The notes beneath the pieces were generated by a model, which saw only the letters and a program-made list of their open reading frames with translations, made no database searches and was not told the origin of the DNA. This document shows, one piece after another, positions 1 to 4,828 of a stretch of 7,658 nucleotides of DNA; the first letter of the stretch is position 1, and every line of letters starts with the position of its first letter. The DNA is taken from NCBI GenBank assembly GCA_015163825.1, contig JAAOIL010000214.1, positions 1-7,658 of the forward strand, in the 5' to 3' direction. Made by a program: the position numbers and the translations under genes. Origin of the DNA: Alphaproteobacteria bacterium (lineage in GTDB: Bacteria; Pseudomonadota; Alphaproteobacteria; RS24).

Positions 1-443
1 ACAATAAACTCAAACCGCACCTCTGCCGCTTCGTCCAATGTGCATAGCACCAAATCAGGGTTGAGAATTTTGACATTAGCCGTCTCTTCAATATCGCCAG
101 CCGTCACAACACCCGGTCCCTTTTTAGAAAGTGTCAGGCGCTTCGTGCCTTCTGTTTCTGCCGCGAGCGACATTTTTTTAATGTTCAACACGATATCCGT
201 TACATCTTCACGCACACCGGCGATAGATGAAAATTCGTGCAACACACCATCAATCTGCACTGCCGTAACAGCCGCACCCTGAATGGACGACAACAAAACC
301 CTGCGCAAAGCATTGCCCAACGTTAGACCGAAGCCTCGCTCTAGCGGCTCTGCCACGATACGCGCATGGTGCGCATTATCATGCTCCGAGATAATGTCTA
401 TCTTGTGTGGTTTAATTAGTTCTTGCCAGTTTTTCTGAATCAC
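1..443 (-). CDS. rpoA: RNA polymerase alpha subunit, N-terminal part (3' end cut)
   Basis: RpoA dimerises to start assembly of RNA polymerase, and its C-terminal domain contacts activators and UP elements. Only the first 147 codons are in the window. The start is a GTG at 443: MIQKNWQELIKPHKIDI, with AGGGGG (451-456) 7 nt upstream. Dimerisation-domain landmarks are PLERGFGLTLGNALRRVLLS at about residues 32-51, AVTAVQIDGVLHEFSSI and GVREDVTDIVLNIK, followed by the insert domain (GPGVVTAGDI). There is no in-frame stop down to base 1, so the rest lies off the left edge, where rplQ usually follows. No rpsD intervenes between rpsK and rpoA, as expected for alphaproteobacteria. Confidence 0.97.
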   Translation of the reverse strand, partial: MIQKNWQELIKPHKIDIISEHDNAHHARIVAEPLERGFGLTLGNALRRVLLSSIQGAAVTAVQIDGVLHEFSSIAGVREDVTDIVLNIKKMSLAAETEGTKRLTLSKKGPGVVTAGDIEETANVKILNPDLVLCTLDEAAEVRFEFI

Positions 444-460
444 TTTTTGACCCCCTATAG

Positions 461-850
461 TTAAACGCGCCGCCTCTTGGGAGGACGACAACCATTATGT
501 GGAATAGGTGTAACATCGCGGATAGATGTAATCGTGAAGCCCGCTGCTTGTAGCGCCCGCAATGCACTTTCCCGACCAGAGCCCGGACCGCGCACATTAA
601 CTTCAAGAGTTTTAACCCCATGCTCCATTGCTTTCTTGCCCGCATCTTCTGCCGCGAGCTGTGCTGCATAGGGTGTAGATTTGCGAGAACCCTTAAAGCC
701 CATCATTCCCGCAGACGACCATGAAATCGCATTGCCTTGCACATCAGCAATGGTAATCAAAGTATTATTGAAAGTAGAATTCACATGCGCAACACCAGAG
801 GTGATATTTTTGCGCTCGCGGCGCCGCACTTTTGTTTTTTCAGCTGCCAT
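461..850 (-). CDS. rpsK: 30S ribosomal protein S11
   Basis: S11 binds 16S rRNA in the platform and lines the mRNA exit channel near the E site. The product has 129 residues, the usual length. It has a basic N-terminal tail (KTKVRRRERKNI), then VAHVNSTFNNTLITIAD, GMMGFKGSRKSTPYAAQLAA, VRGPGSGRESALRALQAAG and the universal C-terminus IRDVTPIPHNGCRPPKRRRV. The ATG start at 850 has AGGGGG with 5-6 nt spacing, partly made by the rpsM TAG stop 9 nt upstream. The stop is TAA. A second AGGGGG follows in the 17-nt gap and serves rpoA. Confidence 0.98.
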   Translation of the reverse strand: MAAEKTKVRRRERKNITSGVAHVNSTFNNTLITIADVQGNAISWSSAGMMGFKGSRKSTPYAAQLAAEDAGKKAMEHGVKTLEVNVRGPGSGRESALRALQAAGFTITSIRDVTPIPHNGCRPPKRRRV

Positions 851-859
851 TGTCGCCCC

Positions 860-1228
860 CTATTTTTTCTTACCAGCGATGGCACGAGCAGGACCTTTTC
901 GTGTTCGCGCATTCGTATGCGTACGCTGACCACGCACAGGTAAATTACGGCGATGACGCAAACCACGATAAACACCCATATCCAATAAACGCTTTATATT
1001 CATAGAATTCTCGCGGCGCAGATCACCTTCAACCATATAATCGGCATCAATCGTTTCACGGATTTGAATAACATCAGCGTCGCTTAACTCATTAACCCGA
1101 CGCTCGTGTGGAATACCAACAGAGGAACAAATATCACGCGCATGCTTATGCCCAATACCATGTATATATGTAAGGGCTATCTCAACACGCTTTCCTGTTG
1201 GGATATTTACGCCAGCAATACGAGCCAC
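860..1228 (-). CDS. rpsM: 30S ribosomal protein S13
   Basis: S13 sits in the head of the 30S subunit, contacts the P-site tRNA and forms bridges to the large subunit. The product has 122 residues and normal length. It starts with GTG at 1228 (MARIAGVNIPTGKRVEIALTYIHGIG), supported by AAAGGAGG 6 nt upstream. The helix-two-turns-helix core spans roughly residues 14-65, and the C-terminal signature LRHRRNLPVRGQRTHTNART is followed by a basic tail GKKK that reaches the tRNA. This is the first gene of the alpha operon and is probably read from the promoter at 1308-1335. The TAG stop is followed by GGGG, so it lies within the rpsK ribosome binding site. Confidence 0.97.
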   Translation of the reverse strand: MARIAGVNIPTGKRVEIALTYIHGIGHKHARDICSSVGIPHERRVNELSDADVIQIRETIDADYMVEGDLRRENSMNIKRLLDMGVYRGLRHRRNLPVRGQRTHTNARTRKGPARAIAGKKK

Positions 1229-1248
1229 AACGCTCCTCCTTTATTCGT

Positions 1249-1264
1249 TAAATTGTTCAATTTA
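1249..1264. repeat. Palindrome in the rpsM leader
   Basis: TAAATTG (1249-1255) and CAATTTA (1258-1264) are perfect 7-bp inverted arms around two bases. They lie just upstream of the AAAGGAGG ribosome binding site of rpsM (1235-1242). With a 2-nt centre it would be a tight AT-rich hairpin, or a protein-binding palindrome in DNA. A role in r-protein feedback is possible but is not shown by the sequence. Confidence 0.3.
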
Positions 1265-1307
1265 GGCAAAATATCGTCCTATCAGGGCGGTTTCACACAG
1301 AAGCGCA

Positions 1308-1335
1308 AATATACGGATTTTTAGGCAAGCGTCAA
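1308..1335 (-). promoter_or_regulatory. Probable rpsM (alpha operon) promoter
   Basis: On the minus strand there is -35 TTGACG (1330-1335; five of six), a 16-bp spacer, and -10 TATATT (1308-1313; five of six). Transcription would start near 1301, giving a leader of about 70 nt before the rpsM GTG. A separate promoter makes sense here because the two-gene insert and the opposing RNA separate rpsM from the spc operon. Confidence 0.55.
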
Positions 1336-1407
1336 GACATATCGCCTCAAATAAGCCTGATTTCATAGGAAAAATGCCGATTTATGAAGAATTCCGCAAT
1401 GCCAGCC

Positions 1408-1436
1408 ATTAATTAGCTCAAATGAGCACTTGTCAA
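1408..1436 (-). promoter_or_regulatory. Weak distal promoter candidate toward rpsM
   Basis: On the minus strand there is a perfect TTGACA (1431-1436), 17 bp, then ATTAAT (1408-1413), which matches only four of six -10 positions and lacks the key second-position A. A short inverted repeat GCTCA/TGAGC (1416-1420/1423-1427) lies in the spacer. The -35 overlaps that of the plus-strand promoter, so the two polymerases would compete. This is less convincing than the proximal rpsM promoter. Confidence 0.25.
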
Positions 1437-1458
1437 ATACCATTATCGAGCATATATT
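1430..1458 (+). promoter_or_regulatory. Probable promoter of plus-strand RNA
   Basis: On the plus strand there is -35 TTGTCA (1430-1435; five of six), a 17-bp spacer, and -10 TATATT (1453-1458; five of six). The expected start, about 7 nt after the -10 box, is near 1465, which is the first base of the closing stem of the proposed non-coding RNA. Everything else in the neighbourhood is read from the minus strand, so this promoter would fire against the operon. Its -35 box overlaps a minus-strand TTGACA by five bases. Confidence 0.5.
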
Positions 1459-1464
1459 ATCAAT

Positions 1465-1573
1465 GCGCCGTGACTGCGCCAGACTCTATGAGTCAGTATT
1501 GCGCGGGTTCGGGGCTTTTATAATAGATTTCTATTATGAAAGTTTATAGCCCGACACGGCGCCTTTTATCTTT
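1465..1573 (+). ncRNA. Putative structured non-coding RNA, three-way junction
   Basis: Three nested stems occur in the longest gene-free gap. P1: GCGCCGTG (1465-1472) pairs perfectly with CACGGCGC (1555-1562) and closes the whole unit. P3: GCGC (1476-1479) pairs with GCGC (1501-1504), with an inner stem GACTC/GAGTC (1482-1486/1490-1494) around a TAT loop. P2: TCGGGGCT (1509-1516) pairs with AGCCCGA (1548-1554), with one bulged base, and is topped by ATAATAG/CTATTAT (1520-1526/1531-1537). P2 abuts P1, as in a stacked three-way junction. A promoter predicts transcription from about 1465, and the closing stem is followed by CCTTTTATCTTT. The orientation is chosen from the promoter and the U-rich tail. 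I see no tRNA, 5S, SRP (no GGAA loop), 6S or tmRNA hallmarks. The function is unknown. It is convergent with the 69-residue gene, ending about 20 nt from that gene's stop. Confidence 0.45.
1509..1573 (+). terminator. Possible terminator of the plus-strand RNA
   Basis: The P2 hairpin (1509-1554) and the 3' strand of the closing stem (1555-1562) are followed by CCTTTTATCTTT (1562-1573), a broken U-tract. This could end a plus-strand transcript, although the U-run is interrupted by A and C. On the minus strand no U-run follows the structure, so it would not act as a standard terminator for the two-gene insert. Confidence 0.3.
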
Positions 1574-1594
1574 CATCGTTTAGTAGGCAAATCT

Positions 1595-1804
1595 TCAAAT
1601 ATCATAGCCCAAACGCTTCATAACCTTTTCAATTTGAGGGCGTTTTTCGGGTGGGCAAGGATATTTCCTCTTCGTGGAGGATATACGATTAGGTGATTTT
1701 CGTGTCGTCAAACCATTATCAGATTTAATATGCGCTATCCAACAAGTCTTTGGAGCAAAGCCATGCTTCGCCTTCACTTCATCTTGAATTTTTTTATAAG
1801 TCAT
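1595..1804 (-). CDS. Small basic conserved protein with KTCWIA motif, unknown function
   Basis: This 69-residue basic protein has an ATG start and GAGGAG at 9-nt spacing, which spans the stop of the upstream gene 6 nt away. It begins TYKKIQDEVKAKHGF, likely a helix. The block GFAPKTCWIAH (residues 15-25), PNR (38-40), then YPCPPEKRPQIEKVMKRLGY (48-67) complete it. The pattern of KTCWIA, a PNRIS-type element and PCPPEKRPxIE resembles, from memory, a widespread family of small uncharacterised bacterial proteins that I believe is sometimes labelled as an RNA methyltransferase fragment. At this size a complete methyltransferase fold is impossible. Its two cysteines (21 and 50) and high charge could suit nucleic-acid binding, but that is inference. 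It is the second gene of the insert and lies tail-to-tail with the proposed plus-strand RNA. Confidence 0.75.
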   Translation of the reverse strand: MTYKKIQDEVKAKHGFAPKTCWIAHIKSDNGLTTRKSPNRISSTKRKYPCPPEKRPQIEKVMKRLGYDI

Positions 1805-1810
1805 TATTGG

Positions 1811-2146
1811 CTACTCCTCATCCATAAGTTTTTTAAGGGCTTTTGCTTCTGCTACCTGCATCTGCAATGTTTTGCCTGAAATAATATAAGCCGCCGCACC
1901 AAAAATACCAAGAAAGAATCCTGCTGAAAATGCTGTTAGCCACCACAGCGAATTCATATTAAGTATCACACCATCCATCTTTTCATTTCTAGGAGCATTT
2001 TTACCCTGCTGCTTTGCAATCCAGCAGCAATAAAAACCCCAGAATATTCCCCAAATAACAAATGCAAGGAGGAGGTTCGCATAAAATGCCGCCATCATAG
2101 AGTCCAGTTGCCGTTCTATTAAAAGATAATCCACAATCTTCTCCAT
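1811..2146 (-). CDS. Small two-helix membrane protein, unknown function
   Basis: I do not recognise this 111-residue protein. It has two strongly hydrophobic segments, about residues 19-44 (aromatic-rich, with IWGIFWGFYCCWI) and 66-90 (glycine/alanine-rich, FSAGFFLGIFGAAAYII). They are joined by a basic loop, IAKQQGKNAPRNEK. By the positive-inside rule the loop is probably cytosolic and both ends extracytoplasmic, giving a helical hairpin in the inner membrane. The last 20 residues (QVAEAKALKKLMDEE) look like a charged amphipathic helix. There is no signal-peptide cleavage site. The start has no Shine-Dalgarno sequence but lies about 14 nt from a predicted transcription start. The TAG stop overlaps the GAGGAG site of the next gene, so the two are probably co-translated. 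It sits between adk and rpsM, where no gene is normally expected. Lower GC (about 40%) suggests acquisition. Confidence 0.75.
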   Translation of the reverse strand: MEKIVDYLLIERQLDSMMAAFYANLLLAFVIWGIFWGFYCCWIAKQQGKNAPRNEKMDGVILNMNSLWWLTAFSAGFFLGIFGAAAYIISGKTLQMQVAEAKALKKLMDEE

Positions 2147-2166
2147 TTTAGATTACTAATAGAAAT

Positions 2167-2194
2167 AGTGTAATTGCTTATCTAGCAATGTCAA
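2167..2194 (-). promoter_or_regulatory. Probable promoter of the two-gene insert
   Basis: On the minus strand there is a perfect -35 box TTGACA (2189-2194), a 16-bp spacer and a -10 box TACACT (2167-2172; four of six consensus positions, including the key T-A start and final T). The predicted start at about 2160 leaves only some 14 nt before the ATG at 2146, which has no visible Shine-Dalgarno sequence, so the transcript would be almost leaderless. The surrounding 60 bp (2151-2210) is only about 23% GC by hand count. The spacer is almost filled by an inverted repeat (listed separately). This is pattern evidence only. Confidence 0.5.
2173..2189. repeat. Inverted repeat in promoter spacer, possible operator
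   Basis: ATTGCT (2173-2178) and AGCAAT (2184-2189) are perfect 6-bp inverted arms around a 5-bp centre, in the spacer between the proposed -35 and -10 boxes of the promoter before the 111-residue gene. This is a classic place for a repressor operator. The arms are short and AT-rich, so chance is possible, and no regulator gene is visible in the window. Confidence 0.3.
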
Positions 2195-2218
2195 TGTTAT
2201 AAATTTTAGAAAAAAGGC

Positions 2219-2785
2219 TTAAATCTTATCCAATATGGTGGATATTTGGGTGCTGACCTCTTCAATTGAGAGCATGCCGTCTATTTTTTGTAAGATGCCC
2301 TCCTCCCCATAATGGGTGGCGACAGGTGCGGGTTGTTGCACTTGAATGCGGTGGCGAATGGCTTCGGGTGTGTCATCGTCTCGTGCTTCACTGCTTTGTG
2401 CGGCGCGTTGTAATATCCTATCTACTAAAATTTCGGTATCCACGACCAGTTCTATGACAGCGTCCAGCGCGATATTTTTTTCAATCAAGAGAGCGTCTAA
2501 GGCTTTGGCTTGTGGCACATTGCGCGGGAAGCCGTCTAGTATAAAGCCGTTGGCGCAATCACTGGCAGAAATGCGCTCGCTGATTATGCCGATGACAATA
2601 TCATCAGAGACGAGGTCGCCTCTTGCCATAATGTCTTTGACTTGTAGCCCTAGTGCCGTTTGGGCGGCGACAGCGGCGCGGAGCATATCCCCTGTTGAGA
2701 GTTGCGGGATTTCATAATGCGACACAATATGTTCGGCTTGTGTGCCTTTACCTGCGCCGGGTGGTCCTAGAAGAATGAGTCTCAT
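2219..2785 (-). CDS. adk: Adenylate kinase, short (LID-less) form
   Basis: Adk is a cytosolic enzyme that interconverts ATP + AMP and 2 ADP. The product has 188 residues. Walker A is GPPGAGKGTQ (residues 7-16). The AMP-binding part holds LSTGDMLRAAV and LDGFPRNVPQAKALD. RAAQSSEARDDDTPEAIRHR shows the short LID loop, without the roughly 27-residue insertion of long Adks, and keeps the catalytic-type arginines. After RHRI the usual Y-x-x-Q-T-A-P-L stretch is replaced by VQQPAPV, apparently two residues shorter than the family pattern as I recall it. The frame stays intact through KIDGM to the C-terminus, so I see a variation rather than a frameshift. Translation starts on the ATG overlapping the secY stop. 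Adk next to secY is common. What follows it here (72 nt, then two small genes) is not the usual direct step to rpsM. Confidence 0.96.
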   Translation of the reverse strand: MRLILLGPPGAGKGTQAEHIVSHYEIPQLSTGDMLRAAVAAQTALGLQVKDIMARGDLVSDDIVIGIISERISASDCANGFILDGFPRNVPQAKALDALLIEKNIALDAVIELVVDTEILVDRILQRAAQSSEARDDDTPEAIRHRIQVQQPAPVATHYGEEGILQKIDGMLSIEEVSTQISTILDKI

Positions 2786-4113
2786 TATTTTTGTCGCCCT
2801 AGTTTAGATTTTTTAATCAGCCCTTCATATTGGTGCGCGAATAAATGTCCTTGCACTTGGCTGACGGTATCCATCGTAACATTGACGACAATCAAAAGCG
2901 ATGTTCCCCCGAAATAGAAAGGCACATTATAGGCATTGATTAAAAACTCTGGCAGCAAACATACCAGTGTTAGATATAACGCCCCCACAACGGTTAGTCG
3001 TGTCAGCACCTTATCAATATATTCGGCAGTGCGCGGACCAGGGCGAATACCCGGAATAAAGCCCCCTGATTTTTTAAGATTATCAGCCGTGTCTTCCGGA
3101 TTAAAAACGATAGAGGTATAAAAGAAGCAGAAGAAAATAATCCCCCCTGCATAAAGTGCCATATAAGCGGGTTGTCCTCTGCCTAATTGCGCCACAACCT
3201 CAGAGAGGAAACCGCCCTGTTGGTCGTCAGAAAAGTTGGCAATCGTGATAGGCATTAACAATAATGATGAGGCAAAGATAGGTGGTATCACCCCTGCGCT
3301 ATTAAGTTTTAATGGTAAATGCGAGTTCTCGCCTGATGCCATTTTATTCCCCATTTGTCGTTTCGGGTATTGCACGGGAAGGCGGCGTTGGGCGCGTTCC
3401 ATAAATACGATAAAAGCGATAACGGCAACGACCATCACCAACAATGCCAGAATGACGAAAGTGGATAGCACCCCTTGCCGTCCTAGTTCTAATGTGCCCG
3501 CCAACGCACTTGGCAATTCTGCGACAATACCCGCAAAGATTATGAGTGAAATACCATTGCCAACACCACGTGCTGTGATTTGTTCCCCCAACCACATAAG
3601 AAATATCGTGCCACCTGTTAATGTAATGACAGCGCTTAATCTGAAGAAGGCGCCGGGATCTGGCACTATGCCCTCTGCGCCTTCCAGCCCGACAGCGATG
3701 CCGTAGCCTTGCACGGCGGCGAGAAAGACCGCGCCATAACGCGTATATTGATTGATTTGTTTGCGCCCTGTTTCGCCTTCTTTTTTCAATTGCTCCAGAT
3801 GCGGCACGACTGATGTCAAAAGTTGAATAACGATAGAGGCAGTAATATAGGGCATAATGTTTAGCGCGAATATCGCCATACGACCAATGGCACCGCCAGC
3901 GAATAAATCAAACATACCTAATATGCCGGATTGCTGTTGCGCGAAAACATTGGCGAGCGCTTGTGGATCTATACCAGGTAGGGGAATGTAAGTGCCGAGA
4001 CGATAAATAAGCAACGCCCCCAGCGTGAACCAGATTCGTTTTTTTAATTCATCGGCTGTTCTAAAAGCGGAAAAACTAAGGTTTGCGGCGAGTTGTTCTG
4101 CGGCGGAAGCCAT
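2785..4113 (-). CDS. secY: Protein translocase channel subunit SecY
   Basis: SecY is the central pore of the SecYEG translocon in the inner membrane. It exports unfolded proteins with SecA and inserts membrane proteins with SRP/FtsY. The product has 442 residues with ten predicted membrane segments at roughly 28-46, 76-99, 126-143, 158-176, 187-205, 217-238, 273-292, 316-336, 373-393 and 399-420. Plug-region and lateral-gate sequences are recognisable: YIPLPGIDP, then FALNIMPYITASIVIQLL in the second segment. The basic cytosolic loop after segment 6 contains AQRRLPVQYPKRQMG, and the loop after segment 8 contains NPEDTADNLKKSGGFIPGIR; both loops contact SecA and ribosomes. The C-terminus, HQYEGLIKKSKLGRQK, is typical. 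The ATG start has GGAGGG at 6-nt spacing. The TAA stop overlaps the adk ATG by one base (TAATG), implying coupled translation. Confidence 0.98.
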   Translation of the reverse strand: MASAAEQLAANLSFSAFRTADELKKRIWFTLGALLIYRLGTYIPLPGIDPQALANVFAQQQSGILGMFDLFAGGAIGRMAIFALNIMPYITASIVIQLLTSVVPHLEQLKKEGETGRKQINQYTRYGAVFLAAVQGYGIAVGLEGAEGIVPDPGAFFRLSAVITLTGGTIFLMWLGEQITARGVGNGISLIIFAGIVAELPSALAGTLELGRQGVLSTFVILALLVMVVAVIAFIVFMERAQRRLPVQYPKRQMGNKMASGENSHLPLKLNSAGVIPPIFASSLLLMPITIANFSDDQQGGFLSEVVAQLGRGQPAYMALYAGGIIFFCFFYTSIVFNPEDTADNLKKSGGFIPGIRPGPRTAEYIDKVLTRLTVVGALYLTLVCLLPEFLINAYNVPFYFGGTSLLIVVNVTMDTVSQVQGHLFAHQYEGLIKKSKLGRQK

Positions 4114-4126
4114 AAACTACCCTCCA

Positions 4127-4624
4127 TTACGCTTTTTCGGGGGTGTCTTTAGACACTTTTGGTTTAGGCTTATTGACAACAATAGCCCCGCCTAGTTTTT
4201 CAATCGCGGCACGCGCAGATTCCGAAACACCCGCGACTTCAAAATCTAGTTTATCTTTAAGGTCACCTTTTGCCAGAATACGCACACCATCTAGTTTGCG
4301 GCGAATAATACCAGCCGCAAGCAATGTATCGCTATTAACTTTAGCGCCTTTTTCTAATTTGCCAACGTCAATTGCCACTTGCAAACGCCCTAGATTAACC
4401 GCATTTAAGCGCAATGGGTTCGGCACATTAAACCCACGTTTTGGCAAACGCATATGGATAGGCATCTGCCCACCCTCAAAGCCTTTAATGGCAACGCCCG
4501 AACGAGAGGATTGACCCTTCATACCACGCCCTGCCGTTTTGCCTTTGCCAGAGCCTAGCCCTCTGCCAACACGCATCCGCCCTTTGTGTGCGCCCTTATT
4601 ATCTTTTAGCTGATTGAGTTTCAT
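4127..4624 (-). CDS. rplO: 50S ribosomal protein L15
   Basis: L15 binds 23S rRNA and is a late-assembly protein of the large subunit. The product has 165 residues. The glycine- and arginine-rich N-terminal extension that threads into rRNA is clear: MKLNQLKDNKGAHKGRMRVG followed by GLGSGKGKTAGRGMKGQSSR and GFEGGQMPIHMRLPKRGF. The C-terminal globular part contains ESARAAIEKLGGAIVV and a Lys/Pro tail. The ATG start has GAGGAA at 6-nt spacing, straddling the rpmD stop. The stop is TAA, and GGAGGG directly after it serves secY 13 nt downstream. L15-SecY adjacency is conserved across bacteria. Confidence 0.97.
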   Translation of the reverse strand: MKLNQLKDNKGAHKGRMRVGRGLGSGKGKTAGRGMKGQSSRSGVAIKGFEGGQMPIHMRLPKRGFNVPNPLRLNAVNLGRLQVAIDVGKLEKGAKVNSDTLLAAGIIRRKLDGVRILAKGDLKDKLDFEVAGVSESARAAIEKLGGAIVVNKPKPKVSKDTPEKA

Positions 4625-4627
4625 AAT

Positions 4628-4819
4628 CTATTCCTCTTCCACAAGGCGAACCAAATGCGCCACCTTGTTTATCATGCCACGCACGGCGGGGGTATCTTCT
4701 AAAGTGCGACGACGACCGGGTTTGTTTAAGCCCAAGCCAACCAATGTTGCGCGTTGGTCTTTCGGTCTGCCAATCGGACTGCCTGTTTGTTCAACGATGA
4801 GGGTTTTTGCTTTTGCCAT
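4628..4819 (-). CDS. rpmD: 50S ribosomal protein L30
   Basis: L30 is a small 23S rRNA-binding protein of the large subunit and is absent from some bacterial lineages. The 63-residue product has normal length. It contains QTGSPIGRPKDQRATLVGLG at about residues 11-30, then the basic PGRRRTLEDT stretch, and ends KVAHLVRLVEEE. The ATG start is 9 nt after the rpsE TAG, with AGAGGA providing the ribosome binding site at 6-nt spacing. Its TAG stop follows a GAGGAA sequence that serves the next gene, rplO, starting 3 nt later. The rpsE-rpmD-rplO arrangement is typical of the spc operon. Confidence 0.97.
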   Translation of the reverse strand: MAKAKTLIVEQTGSPIGRPKDQRATLVGLGLNKPGRRRTLEDTPAVRGMINKVAHLVRLVEEE

Positions 4820-4828
4820 AATAGTCCT

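Larger units (their letters stand above)
1229..1594. other. Gene-free gap between the 69-residue gene and rpsM
   Basis: This 366-bp stretch has no credible protein gene on either strand. From right to left it holds the tail of the two-gene insert, the proposed plus-strand structured RNA (about 1465-1573), its promoter with an overlapping opposite -35 box (1430-1458), the probable rpsM promoter (1308-1335), a leader palindrome (1249-1264) and a strong ribosome binding site AAAGGAGG (1235-1242, 6 nt before the GTG). No classical rho-independent terminator for minus-strand transcripts is visible, so read-through from adk into rpsM remains possible. Confidence 0.7.

Noticed and set aside
1465..1573. 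Known RNA families for the structured element (tRNA, 5S rRNA, SRP RNA, tmRNA, retron RNA)
   Set aside because: There is no anticodon or T-arm pattern, no CCA end, no 5S conserved loops, no GGAA SRP loop and no tag peptide. The closing stem is retron-like in layout, but no reverse transcriptase gene is present in the window.
1527..2166. 10-bp inverted repeat TAATAGAAAT (2157-2166) / ATTTCTATTA (1527-1536) flanking the two-gene insert, as possible mobile-element ends
   Set aside because: The repeat is too short and AT-rich. A match of this size is fairly likely by chance in these intervals, one copy lies inside a hairpin, and there is no transposase or target-site duplication.
2205..2221. Run of six T on the minus strand after the adk stop as a terminator
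   Set aside because: No stable hairpin precedes it, so it lacks the stem needed for intrinsic termination.
2300..2360. Frameshift in adk causing the odd VQQPAPV segment
   Set aside because: The reading frame is continuous and family-like on both sides (RDDDTPEAIRHR before, KIDGM after), which fits a small in-frame deletion and substitutions.
3236..3706. Long forward-strand open frames opposite secY (also opposite rplO and rpsE)
   Set aside because: They mirror the strongly coding minus strand, have no family-like sequence and no ribosome binding logic. They are codon-bias shadows.
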